Source of the DNA: Brachionus manjavacas
Lineage: Eukaryota; Rotifera; Eurotatoria; Ploima; Brachionidae
DNA length: 64,000 nucleotides
Reading direction: 5' to 3'
Assembly (NCBI GenBank): GCA_019054805.1
Contig: JAHQIY010000049.1
Location: forward strand, 62,001-126,000
Positions within the stretch are counted from its first letter, which is position 1. The number at the start of each line of letters is the position of its first letter. The position numbers and the translations under genes are program-made. The notes beneath the pieces were generated by a model. That model ran no database searches. It was not told the DNA's origin and saw nothing but the letters and a program-made list of their open reading frames with translations. Positions 48,784 to 62,300 of the stretch are shown here, piece by piece.

Positions 48784-50247
48784 AAAATCAGGCTTTTGAT
48801 TAGGAAATGGGAGAACAATTTCATAACTTGGATGAGAGAAGTGAAATTGGTTTTCCATATTTTATTCAAAAGCCTGATTTTAGTCTAAAGCATATTACAG
48901 TGACTAATAGCACAAAAAAAATCAGTCTTTTGAATTAGACATGAAAAAAACAATTTCATTACTTGGATGAGAGAAGTGAAATTGGTTTTCCATTTCTAAT
49001 TCAAAAGCCTGATTTCAGTCTTGAGCTTAATTAAGTAACTAAAAGGAAACAAAAATCAGACTTTTGATTAGGAAATGGGAGAACAATTTCATAATTTGTA
49101 TGAGAGAAGTGAAATTGGTTTCCCATATTTTATTTAAAAGCCTGATTATAGTCTAAAGCATATTACAGTGACTAATAGCAAAAAAAATCAGTCTTTTGAA
49201 TTAGACATGAAAAAAACAATTTCATAACTTGTATGAGAGAAGTGAAATTGGTTTTCCATATTTGTTTCAAAAGCCTGATTTATATCTAAAGTTCATTCAA
49301 ATACCTAAAAGCACAAAAAAAATCAGTCTTTTGAATTAGACATGGTAAAAACAATTTCATAACTTATAAGAGAGAAGTGAAATTGGTTTCCCATATCTTA
49401 TTCAAAAGCCTGATTTCAGTTTTGAGATTAATTTAGAACTAAAAGGAAACAAAAATCAGGCTTTAATTGGGAAATGGGAGAACAATTTCATAAATTGTAT
49501 GAGAAAAGTGAAATTGGTTTTCCATATTTTATTTAAAAGCCTGATTTTAGTCTTAGCTTAATTAAGTAACTAAAAGGTAACAAAAATCAGGCTTTTGATT
49601 AGGAAATGGGTGGACAATTTCATAACTTGTATGAGAGAAGTGAAATTGGTTTCCCATATCTTATTCAAAAGCCTGATTTCAGTTTTGAGCTTAATTAAGT
49701 AACTAAAATGAAACTAAAATCAGGCTTTTGATTAGGAAATAAGAGAACAATTTCATAACTTGTATGAGAAAAGTGAAATTGGTTTTACATATTTTATTTA
49801 CAAGCCTGATTTTAGTCTTAGCTTAATTAAGAAACTAAAAGTAAACAAAAATCAGGCTTTTGATTAGGAAATGGGAGAACCATTTCATAACTTATAAGAG
49901 AGAAGTGAAATTGGTTTTCCATATTTTTTTTAAAAGCCTGATTTTAGTCTTGAGATTAATTTAGTAACTAAAAGGAAACAAAAATAAGGCTTTTGATTAG
50001 AAAATGGGAGAACCATTTCATAACTTATATGAGAGAAGTGAAATTGGTTTTCCATATTTGTTTCAAAAGCCTGATTTATATCTAAAGTTCATTCAAGTAC
50101 CTAAAAGCACAAAAAATAAGGCTTTTGAATTAGACATGGTAAAAACAATTATAAATTGTATGAGAGAAGTGAAATTGGTTTCCCATATTTTATTTAAAAG
50201 CCTGATTTTAGTCTTAGCTTAATTAAGTAACTAAAAGGAAACAAAAA

Positions 50248-50339
50248 TCAGGCTTTTGATTAGGAAATGGGAGGACAATTTCATAACTTGTATGAGAGAA
50301 GTGAAATTGGTTTCCCATATCTTATTCAAAAGCCTGATT
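50248..50339. repeat. Representative satellite B palindrome (37-bp arms, 18-bp loop)
   Basis: In this typical monomer the left arm 50,248-50,284 (starting ATCAGGCTTTTGATTAGG, ending CAATTTCA) pairs with the right arm 50,303-50,339 (starting TGAAATTGG, ending AAAAGCCTGAT). By eye 31 of 37 positions match, with no gap. The loop is TAACTTGTATGAGAGAAG. Nearly every monomer keeps this layout. The linker adds a perfect CTTAATTAAG, and ACTAAAATCAGG/CCTGATTTTAGT pairs flank it. Confidence 0.88.
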
Positions 50340-53111
50340 TCAGTTTTGAGATAAATTTAGTAACTAAAAGGAAACAAAAATCAGGCTTTAATTGGGAAAT
50401 GGGAGAACAATTTCATAAATTGTATGAGAAAAGTGAAATTGGTTTTCCATATATGTTTCAAAAGCCTGATTTATATCTAAAGTTCATTCAAGTACCTAAA
50501 AGCACAAAAAAATAAGGCTTTTGAATTAGATATGGTAAAAAACATTTCATAAATTGAATGAGAAAAGTGAAATTGGTTTTCCATATTTTATTTACAAGCC
50601 TGATTTCAGTTTTGAGCTTAATTAAGTGACTAAAAGGAAACTAAAATCAGGCTTTTGATTAGGAAATAAGAGAACAATTTCATTTCCTGTATTAGAGAAG
50701 TGAAATTGGTTTCCCATATTTTATTCAAAAGCCTGATTTCAGTTTTGAGCTTAATTAAGTAACAAAAGAAAACAAAAATCAGGCTATGATTAGGAAATGG
50801 GAGAACAATTTCATAACTTGTATGAGAGAAGTGAAATTGGTTTCCCATATCTTATTCAAAGGCCTGATTTCAGTTTTGAGCTTAATTTAGTAACAAAAGG
50901 AAACTAAAATCAGGCTTTTGATTCGGAAATAAGAGAACAATTTCATAACTTTAATGAGAGAAGTGAAATTGGTTTCCCATATTTTATTCAAAAGCCTGAT
51001 TTCAGTTTTGAGCTTAATTAAGTAACAAAAGAAAACAAAAATCAGGCTATGATTAGGAAATGGGAGAACAAATTCATAACTTGTATGAGAGAAGTGAAAT
51101 TGGTTTCCCATATCTTATTCAAAGGCCTGATTTCAGTTTTGAGCTTAATTTAGTAACAAAAGGAAACTAAAATCAGGCTTTTGATTAGGAAATAAGAGAA
51201 CAATTTCATAACTTGTATGAGAAAAGTGAAATTGGTTTTACATATTTTATTTACAAGCCTGATTTTAGTCTTAGCTTAATTAAGAAACTAAAAGTAAACA
51301 AAAATCAGGCTTTTGATTAGGAAATGGGAGAACAATTTCATAACTTGTATGAGAGAAGTGAAATTGGTTTCCCATATCTTATTCAAAAGCCTGATTTTAG
51401 TCTTGAGATTAATTTAGTAACTAAAAGGAAACAAAAATCAGGCTATGATTAGGAAATGGGAGAACAATTTCATAACTTATATGAGAGAAGTGAAATTGGT
51501 TTTCCATATTTGTTTCAAAAGCCTGATTTTAGTCTTGAGCTTAATTAAGTAACTAAAAGGAATCTAAAATCAGGCTTTTGATTAGGAAATCGGAGAACCA
51601 TTTCATAACTTGTATGAGAGAAGTGAAATTGATTTTCCATTTTTTTTTAAAAGCCTGATTTTAGTCTTGAGCTTAATTAAGTAACTAAAAGGAATCTAAA
51701 ATCAGGCTTTTGATTAGGAAATGGGAGAACCATTTCATAACTTATATAAGAGAAGTGAAATTGGTTTTCCATATTTGTTTCAAAAGCCTGATTTATATCT
51801 AAAGTTCATTCAAGTACCTAAAAGCACAAAAAAATAAGGCTTTTAAATTAGAGATGGTAAAAACAATTATAAATTGTATCAGAGAAGTGAAATTTGCTTC
51901 CCATATTTTATTTAAAAGCCTGATTTTAGTCTTGAGCTTAATTAAGTAACTAAAAGGAAACAAAAATCAGGCTTTTGATTAGGAAATGGGAGAACAATTT
52001 CATAACTTGTATGAGAGAAGTGAAATTGGTTTCCCATATCTAATTCAAAAGCCTGATTTCAGTCTTGAGCTTAATTAAGTAACTAAATGGAAACTAAAAT
52101 CAGGCTTATTATTAGGAAATGGGAGAACAATTTCATAACTTGTATCTGAGAAGTGAAATTGGTTACCCATATTTTATTTAAAAGCCTGATTTCAGTCTTG
52201 ATATTAATTTAGTAACTAAAAGGAAACAAAAATCAGGCTTTGATTAGGAAATGGGAGAACAATTTCATAACTTGTATGAGAGAAGTGAAATTGGTTTTCC
52301 ATGTTTTATTTACAAGCCTGATTTTAGTCTTAGCTTAATTAAGTAACTAAAAGGAAACAAAAATCAGGCTTTGATTAGTAAATGGGAGAACAATTTCATA
52401 ACTTGTATGAGAGAAGTGAAATTGATTTTCCATATATGTTTCAAAAGCCTGATTTATATCTAAAGTTCATTCAAGTACCTAAAAGCACAAAAAAATAAGG
52501 CTTTTGAATTAGACATGGTAAATAACATTTCATAAATTGTATGAGAAAAGTGAAATTGGTTTGCCATATTTTATTTACAAGCCTGATTTTAGTCTTAGCT
52601 TAATTAAGTAACTAAAAGGAAACAAAAATCAGGCTTTGATTAGTAAATGGGAGAACAATTTCATAACTTGTATGAGAGAAGTGAAATTGATTTTCCATAT
52701 TTTTTTTAAAGTCTGATTTTAGTTATGAGCTTAATTAGGTAACTAAAAGGAAACAAAAATCAGGCTTTTGATTAGGAAATAAGAGAACAATTTCATATCT
52801 TGTATGAGAGAAGTAAAATTGGTTTTCCATATTTTATTTACAAGCCTGATTTTAGTCTTAGCTTAATTAAATAACTAAAAGGAAACAAAAATCAGGCTTT
52901 GATTAGTAAATGGGAGAACCATTTCATAACTTATATGAGAGAAGTGAAATTGGTTTTCCATATTTGTTTCAAAAGCCTGATTAATATCTAAAGTTCATTC
53001 AAGTACCTAAAAGCACAAAAAAATAAGGCTTTTGAATTAGACATGGTAAAAACAATTTCATAAATTGTATGAGAGAAGTGAAATTGGTTTCCCATATTTT
53101 ATTCAAAAGCC

Positions 53112-54169
53112 TGATTTAAGTTTTGAGCTTAATTAAGTAACTAAAAGGAAACTAAAATCAGGCTTTTGATTAGGAAATTGGAGAACCATTTCATAACTTA
53201 TATGAGAGAAGTGAAATTGGTTTTCCATATTTGTTTCAAAAGCCTGATTTATATCTTAAGTTCATTCAAGTACCTAAAAGCACAAAAAAATAAGGCTTTT
53301 GTAAAAACAATTATAAATTGTATGAGAGAAGTGAAATTGGCTTCCCATATTTTTTTTAAAAGCCTGATTTTAGTCTTGAGCTCAATTAAGTAATAAAAGG
53401 AAACAAAAATCAGGCTTTTGATTAGGAAATGGGAGAACAATTTCATAACTTGTATGAGAGAAGTGAAATTGGTTTCCCATATCTTATTCAAAAGCCTGAT
53501 TTCAGTCTTGAGATTAATTAAATAACTAAAAGGAAACAAAAATCAGGCTTTGATTAGTAAATGGGAGAACCATTTCATAACTTGTATGAAACAAGTGAAA
53601 TTGATTTTCCATATTTGTTTCAGAAGCCTGATTTTTATCTAAAGTTCATTCAAGTACCTAAAATCACAAAAAAAAAGGCTTTTGAATAAGACATGGTAAA
53701 AACAATTTCATAACTTGTATGAGAGAAATGAAATTGGTTTCCCATATTTTATTCAAAAGCTTGATTTAAGTTTTGAGCTTAATTAAGTAACTAAAAGGAA
53801 ACTAAAATCAGGCTTTTGATTAGGAAATTGGAGAACCATTTCATAACTTATATGAGAGAAGTGAAATTGGTTTTCCATATTTGTTTCAAAAGCCTGATTT
53901 ATATCTTAAGTTCATTCAAGTACCTAAAAGCACAAAAAAATAAGGCTTTTGTAAAAACAATTATAAATTGTATGAGAGAAGTGAAATTGGCTTCCCATAT
54001 TTTTTTTAAAAGCCTGATTTTAGTCTTGAGCTCAATTAAGTAATAAAAGGAAACAAAAATCAGGCTTTTGATTAGGAAATGGGAGAACAATTTCATAACT
54101 TGTATGAGAGAAGTGAAATTGGTTTCCCATATCTTATTCAAAAGCCTGATTTCAGTCTTGAGATTAATT
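53112..54169 (+). repeat. 650-bp tandem duplication inside satellite B
   Basis: Bases 53,112-53,519 and 53,762-54,169 look identical over about 408 bp at an offset of 650 bp. They share an unusual short monomer junction (GGCTTTTGTAAAAACAATTA) that lacks the usual GAATTAGACATGG. Sequence between the copies is similar but not identical. This is a recent five-monomer duplication. Confidence 0.85.
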
Positions 54170-57039
54170 TAGTATCTAAAAGGAAACAAAAATCAGGCTT
54201 TGATTAGGAAATGGGAGAACAATTTCATAACTTGTATGAGAGAAGTGAAATTGGTTTTTCATATATGTTTCAAAAGCCTGATTTATATCTAAAGTTCATT
54301 CAAGTACCTAAAAGCACAAAAAAATAAGGCTTTTGAATTAGACATGGTAAAAAACATTTCATAAATTGTATGAGAAAAGTGAAATTGGTTTTCCATATTT
54401 TATTTACAAGCCTGATTTTAGTCTTAGCTTAATTAAGTAACTAAAAGGAAACAAAAATCAGGCTTTGATTAGTAAATGTTAGAACAATTTCATAACTAGT
54501 ATGAGAGAAGTGAAATTGATTTTCCATATTTTTTTTAAAAGCCTGATTTTAGTCTTGAGCTTAATTAGGTAACTAAAAGGAAACAAAAATCAGGCCTCTG
54601 ATTAGGAAATGGGAGAACAATTTCATTTCTTGTATGAGAGAAGTGAAATTGGTTTCCTAAATTTTATTTAAAAGCCTGATTTTAGTCTTGAGCTTAATTA
54701 AGAAACTAAAAGTAAACAAAAATCAGGCTTTTGATTAGGAAGTGGGAGAACAATTTCAAAACTTGAATGAGAGAAGTGAAATTGGTTTCCCAAATTTTAT
54801 TCATAAGCCTGATTTCAGTTTTGAGCTAAATTAAGTAACAAAAATGAAACTAAAATCAGGCTTTTGATTAGGAAATAAGATAAAAATTTCATAACTTGTA
54901 TCTGAGAAGTGAAATTGGTTTCCCATACTTTATTTAAAAGCCTGATTTTAGTCTTGAGCTTAATTAAGTAACTAAAAGGAAACTAAAATCAGGCTTTTGA
55001 TTAGGTAATAAGAGAACAATTTCATTTCTTGTATGAGAGAAGTGAAATTGGTTTCCCAAATTTTATTCATAAGCCTGATTTCAGTTTTGAGCTAAATTAA
55101 GTAACAAAAATGAAACTAAAATCAGGCTTTTGATTAGGAAATAAGAAAACAATTTCATAACTTGTATTTGAGAAGTGAAATTGGTTTCCTAAATTTTATT
55201 TAAAAGCCTGATTTCAGTTTTGAGCTTAGTTAAGTAACTAAAAGGAAACTAAAATCAGGCTTTTGATTAGGAAAAAAGAGAACAATTTCATAACTTGAAT
55301 GAGAGAAGTGAAATTGGTTTCCCAAATTTTATTCATAAGCCTGATTCTAGTCTTGAGCTTAATTAAGCAACTAAAAGTAAACAAAAATCAGGCTTTTGAT
55401 TAGGAAATGGGAGAACAATTTCATAACTTGTATTTGAGAAGTGAAATTTGTTTCCTAAATTTTATTTAAAAGCCTGATTTTAGTCTTGAGCTTAATTAAG
55501 AAACTAAAAGTAAACAAAAATCAGGCTTTTGATTAGGAAATAAGAGAACAATTTCATAACTTGTATCTGAGAAGTGAAATTGGTTTCCCATACTTTATTT
55601 AAAAGCCTGATTTTAGTCTTGAGCTTAATTAAGTAACTAAAAGGAAACTAAAATCAGGCTTTTGATTAGGTAATAAGAGAACAATTTCATTTCTTGTATG
55701 AGAGAATTAAAATTGGTTTCCCAAATTTTATTCATAAGCCTGATTTCAGTTTTGAGCTAAATTAAGTAACAAAAATGAAACTAAAATCAGGCTTTTGATT
55801 AGGAAATAAGATAACAATTTCATAACTTGTATCTGAGAAGTGAAATTGGTTTCCCATACTTTATTTAAAAGCCTGATTTTAGTCTTGAGCTTAATTAAGT
55901 AACTAAAAGGAAACAAAAATCAGGCTTTTGATTAGGTAATAAGAGAACAATTTCATTTCTTGTATGAGAGAAGTAGAATTGGTTTCCCATATCTTATTCA
56001 AAAGCCTGATTTCAGTTTTGAGCTTAATTAAGTAACTAAAAGGAAACTAAAATCAGGCTTTTGATTAGGTAATAAGAGAACAATTTCATTTCTTGTATGA
56101 GAGAAGTAGAATTGGTTTCCCATATCTTATTCAAAAGCCTGATTTCAGTTTTGAGCTTAATTAAGTAACTAAAAGGAAACTAAAATCAGGCTTTTGATTA
56201 GGTAATAAGAGAACAATTTCATTTCTTGTATGAGAGAAGTGAAATTGGTTTCCCAAATTTGTTTCCAAAGCCTGATTTATATATAAAGTTCATTCAAGTA
56301 CCTAAAATCACAAAAAAATCAGGCTTTTGATTAGGAAATAAGAGAACAATTTCATAACTAGTATGAGAGAAGTAAAATTGGTTTCCCATATTTTATTTAA
56401 AAGCCCAATTTTAGTCTTGAGCTTAATTAAGTAACTAAAAGGAAACAAAAATCAGGCCTCTGATTATGAAATGGGAGAACAATTTCATAACTTGTATGAG
56501 AGAAGTGAAATTGGTTTTCCATATCTTATTCAAAAGCCTGATTTCAGTTTTGAGCTTAATTTAGTAACTAAAAGGAAATTAAAATCAGGCTTTTGATTAG
56601 AAAATAAGAGAACAATTTCATTTCTTGTATGAGAGAAGTGAAATTGGTTTCCCAAATTTTATTCATAAGCCTGATTTCAGTTTTGAGCTAAATTAAGTAA
56701 CTAAAATGAAACTAAAATCAGGCTTTTAATTAGGAAATGGGAAAACAATTTCATAACTTGAATGAGAGAAGTGAAATTGGTTTCCCAAATTTTATTCATA
56801 AGCCTGATTTCAGTTTTGAGCTAAATTAAGTAACTAAAATGAAACTAAAATCAGGCTTTTTATTAGGAAATGGGAAAACAATTTCATAACTTGAATGAGA
56901 GAAGTGAAATTGGTTTCCCAAATTTTATTCATAAGCCTGATTTCAGTTTTGAGCTTAGTTAAGTAACTAAAAGGAAACAAAAATCAGGCTTTTGATTAGG
57001 AAATGGGAGAAAAATTTCATAACTTGAATGAGAGAAGTG

Positions 57040-59350
57040 AAATTGGTTTTCCATATTTGTTTCAAAAGCCTGATTTTAGTCTTGAGCTTAATTAAGCAAT
57101 TAAAAGTAAACAAAAATCAGGCTTTTGATTAGGAAATGGGAGAACAATTTCATAACTTGAATGAGAGAAGTGAAATTGGTTTCCCAAATTTTATTCATAA
57201 GCCTGATTTCAGTTTTGAGCTAAATTAAGTAACTAAAATGAAACTAAAATCAGGCTTTTAATTAGGAAATGGGAAAACAATTTCATAACTTGAATGAGAG
57301 AAGTGAAATTGGTTTCCCAAATTTTATTCATAAGCCTGATTTCAGTTTTGAGCTTAGTTAAGTAACTAAAAGGAAACTAAAATCAGGCTTTTGATTAGGA
57401 AAAAAGAGAACAATTTCATAACTTGAATGAGAGAAGTGAAATTGGTTTCCCAAATTTTATTCAAAAGCCTGATTTTAGTCTTGAGCTTAATTAAGCAACT
57501 AAAAGTAAACAAAAATCAGGCTTTTGATTAGGAAATGGGAGAAAAATTTCATAACTTGAATGAGAGAAGTGAAATTGGTTTTCCATATTTGTTTCAAAAG
57601 CCTGATTTTAGTCTTGAGCTTAATTAAGCAATTAAAAGTAAACAAAAATCAGGCTTTTGATTAGGAAATGGGAGAACAAATTCATAACTTGTATGTGAGA
57701 ACTGAAATTGGTTTTCCATATTTGTTTCCAAAGCCTGATTTATATATAAAGTTCATTCAAGTACCTAAAATCACAAAAAAATCAGGCTTTTGATTAGGAA
57801 ATAAGAGAACAATTTCATTTCTTGTATGAGAGAAGTGAAATTGGTTTCCCATATTTTATTCAAAAGCCTGATTTCAGTTTTGAGCTTAGTTAAGTACCTA
57901 AAAGGAAACTAAAATCAGGCTTTTGATTAGGAAAAAGAGAACAATTTCATAACTTGAATGAGAGAAGTGAAATTGGTTTCCCAAATTTTATTCAAAAGCC
58001 TGATTTTAGTCTTGAGCTTAATTAAGCAACTAAAAGTAAACAAAAATCAGGCTTTTGATTAGGAAATGGGAGAAAAATTTCATAACTTGAATGAGAGAAG
58101 TGAAATTGGTTTTCCATATTTGTTTCAAAAGCCTGATTTTAGTCTTGAGCTTAATTAAGCAATTAAAAGTAAACAAAAATCAGGCTTTTGATTAGGAAAT
58201 GGGAGAACAATTTCATAACTTGAATGAGAGAAGTGAAATTGGTTTCCCAAATTTTATTCATAAGCCTGATTTCAGTTTTGAGCTAAATTAAGTAACTAAA
58301 ATGAAACTAAAATCAGGCTTTTAATTAGGAAATGGGAAAACAATTTCATAACTTGAATGAGAGAAGTGAAATTGGTTTCCCAAATTTTATTCATAAGCCT
58401 GATTTCAGTTTTGAGCTAAATTAAGTAACTAAAATGAAACTAAAATCAGGCTTTTAATTAGGAAATGGGAAAACAATTTCATAACTTGAATGAGAGAAGT
58501 GAAATTGGTTTCCCAAATTTTATTCATAAGCCTGATTTCAGTTTTGAGCTAAATTAAGTAACTAAAATGAAACTAAAATCAGGCTTTTTATTAGGAAATG
58601 GGAAAACAATTTCATAACTTGAATGAGAGAAGTGAAATTGGTTTCCCAAATTTTATTCAAAAGCCTGATTTTAGTCTTGAGCTTAATTAAGCAACTAAAA
58701 GTAAACAAAAATCAGGCTTTTGATTAGGAAATGGGAGAAAAATTTCATAACTTGAATGAGAGAAGTGAAATTGGTTTTCCATATTTGTTTCAAAAGCCTG
58801 ATTTTAGTCTTGAGCTTAATTAAGCAATTAAAAGTAAACAAAAATCAGGCTTTTGATTAGGAAATGGGAGAACAATTTCATAACTTGAATGAGAGAAGTG
58901 AAATTGGTTTCCCAAATTTTATTCATAAGCCTGATTTCAGTTTTGAGCTAAATTAAGTAACTAAAATGAAACTAAAATCAGGCTTTTAATTAGGAAATGG
59001 GAAAACAATTTCATAACTTGAATGAGAGAAGTGAAATTGGTTTCCCAAATTTTATTCATAAGCCTGATTTCAGTTTTGAGCTTAGTTAAGTAACTAAAAG
59101 GAAACTAAAATCAGGCTTTTGATTAGGAAAAAAGAGAACAATTTCATAACTTGAATGAGAGAAGTGAAATTGGTTTCCCAAATTTTATTCAAAAGCCTGA
59201 TTTTAGTCTTGAGCTTAATTAAGCAACTAAAAGTAAACAAAAATCAGGCTTTTGATTAGGAAATGGGAGAAAAATTTCATAACTTGAATGAGAGAAGTGA
59301 AATTGGTTTTCCATATTTGTTTCAAAAGCCTGATTTTAGTCTTGAGCTTA
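57040..59350 (+). repeat. Four- and five-monomer higher-order repeat in satellite B
   Basis: The monomer with CATATTTGTTTCAAAAGCC plus linker AAGCAATTAAAAGTAAAC recurs at about 57,050, 57,585, 58,118, 58,784 and 59,317. Intervals are about 535, 533, 666 and 533 bp, or 4, 4, 5 and 4 monomers. The intervening monomers repeat in the same order, with one extra monomer in the five-monomer unit. Confidence 0.78.
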
Positions 59351-62300
59351 ATTAAGCAATTAAAAGTAAACAAAAATCAGGCTTTTGATTAGGAAATGGG
59401 AGAACAATTTCATAACTTGAATGAGAGAAGTGAAATTGGTTTCCCAAATTTTATTCATAAGCCTGATTTCAGTTTTGAGCTAAATTAAGTAACTAAAATG
59501 AAACTAAAATCAGGCTTTTAATTAGGAAATGGGAAAACAATTTCATAACTTGAATGAGAGAAGTGAAATTGGTTTCCCAAATTTTATTCATAAGCCTGAT
59601 TTCAGTTTTGAGCTAAATTAAGTAACTAAAATGAAACTAAAATCAGGCTTTTAATTAGGAAATGGGAAAACAATTTCATAACTTGAATGAGAGAAGTGAA
59701 ATTGGTTTCCCAAATTTTATTCATAAGCCTGATTTCAGTTTTGAGCTAAATTAAGTAACTAAAATGAAACTAAAATCAGGCTTTTTATTAGGAAATGGGA
59801 AAACAATTTCATAACTTGAATGAGAGAACTGAAATTGGTTTTCCATATTTGTTTCCAAAGCCTGATTTATTTATAAAGTTCATTCAAGTACCTTAAATCA
59901 CAAAAAAATCAGGCTTTTGATTAGGAAATAAGAGAACAATTTCATTTCTTGTATGAGAGAAGTGAAATTGGTTTTCCTAATTTTATTCAAAAGCCTGATT
60001 TCAGTTTTGAGCTTAATTAAGTAACTAAAAGGAAACTAAAATCAGGCTTTTGATTAGGAAATAAGAGAACAATTTCATATCTTGTATGAGAGAAGTGAAA
60101 TTGGTTTCCCATATTTTATTCATAAGCCTGATTTCAGTTTTGAGCTAAATTAAGTAACTAAAATGAAACTAAAATCAGGCTTTTAATTAGGAAATGGGAA
60201 AACAATTTCATAACTTGAATGAGAGAAGTGAAATTGGTTTCCCAAATTTTATTCATAAGCCTGATTTCAGTTTTGAGCTTAGTTAAGTAACTAAAAGGAA
60301 ACTAAAATCAGGCTTTTGATTAGGAAAAAAGAGAACAATTTCATAACTTGTATGAGAGAAGTGAAATTGGTTTTCCATATTTTATTCAAAAGCCTGATTT
60401 CAGTCTTGAGCTTAATTAAGTAACTAAAAGGAAACTAAAATCAGGCTTTTGATTAGGAAAAAGAGAACAATTTCATAACTTGAATGAGAGAAGTGAAATT
60501 GGTTTCCCAAATTTTATTCATAAGCCTGATTTCAGTTTTGAGCTAAATTAAGTAACTAAAATGAAACTAAAATCAGGCTTTTAATTAGGAAATGAGAAAA
60601 CAATTTCATAACTTGTATGTGAGAACTGAAATTGGTTTTCCATATTTGTTTCCAAAGCCTGATTTATATATAAAGTTCATTCAAGTACCTAAAATCACAA
60701 AAAAATCAGGCTTTTGATTAGGAAATAAGAGAACAATTTCATAACTTGAATGAGAGAAGTGAAATTGGTTTCCCAAATTTTATTCATAAGCCTGATTTTA
60801 GTCTTGAGCTTAATTAAGCAATTAAAAGTAAACAAAAATCAGGCTTTTAATTAGGAAATGGGAAAACAATTTCATAACTTGAATGAGAGAAGTGAAATTG
60901 GTTTCCCAAATTTTATTCATAAGCCTGATTTCAGTTTTGAGCTAAATTAAGTAACTAAAATGAAACTAAAATCAGGCTTTTAATTAGGAAATGGGAAAAC
61001 AATTTCATAACTTGTATGTGAGAACTGAAATTGGTTTTCCATATTTGTTTCCAAAGCCTGATTTATATATAAAGTTCATTCAAGTACCTTAAATCACAAA
61101 AAAATCAGGCTTTTGATTAGGAAATAAGAGAACAATTTCATTTCTTGTATGAGAGAAGTGAAATTGGTTTTCCTAATTTTATTCAAAAGCCTGATTTCAG
61201 TTTTGAGCTTAATTAAGTAACTAAAAGGAAACTAAAATCAGGCTTTTGATTAGGAAATAAGAGAACAATTTCATATCTTGTATGAGAGAAGTGAAATTGG
61301 TTTCCCATATTTTATTTAAAAGCCTGATTTCAGTTTTGAGCTTAGTTAAGTAACTAAAAGGAAACTAAAATCAGGCTTTTGATTAGGAAAAAAGAGAACA
61401 ATTTCATAACTTGAATGAGAGAAGTGAAATTGGTTTCCCAAATTTTATTCATAAGCCTGATTTTAGTCTTGAGCTTAATTAAGCAATTAAAAGTAAACAA
61501 AAATCAGGCTTTTAATTAGGAAATGGGAAAACAATTTCATAACTTGAATGAGAGAAGTGAAATTGGTTTCCCAAATTTTATTCATAAGCCTGATTTCAGT
61601 TTTGAGCTAAATTAAGTAACTAAAATGAAACTAAAATCAGGCTTTTAATTAGGAAATGGGAAAACAATTTCATAACTTGTATGTGAGAACTAAAATTGGT
61701 TTTCCATATTTGTTTCCAAAGCCTGATTTATATATAAAGTTCATTCAAGTACCTAAAATCACAAAAAAATCAGGCTTTTGATTAGGAAATAAGAGAACAA
61801 TTTCATAACTTGAATGAGAGAAGTGAAATTGGTTTCCCAAATTTTATTCATAAGCCTGATTTCAGTTTTGAGCTAAATTAAGTAACTAAAATGAAACTAA
61901 AATCAGGCTTTTAATTAGGAAATGGGAAAACAATTTCATAACTTGAATGAGAGAAGTGAAATTGGTTTCCCAAATTTTATTCATAACCTTATTTCAGTTT
62001 TGAGCTAAATTAAGTAACTAAAATGAAACTCAAATCAGGCTTTTAATTAGGAAATGGGAAAACAATTTCATAACTTGTATGTGAGAACTGAAATTGGTTT
62101 TCCATATTTGTTTCCAAAGCCTGATTTATATATAAAGTTCATTCAAGTACCTTAAATCACAAAAATCAGGCTTTTGATTAGGAAATAAGAGAACAATTTC
62201 ATTTCTTGTATGAGAGAAGTGAAATTGGTTTTCCTAATTTTATTCAAAAGCCTGATTTCAGTTTTGAGCTTAATTAAGTAACTAAAAGAAAACTAAAATC

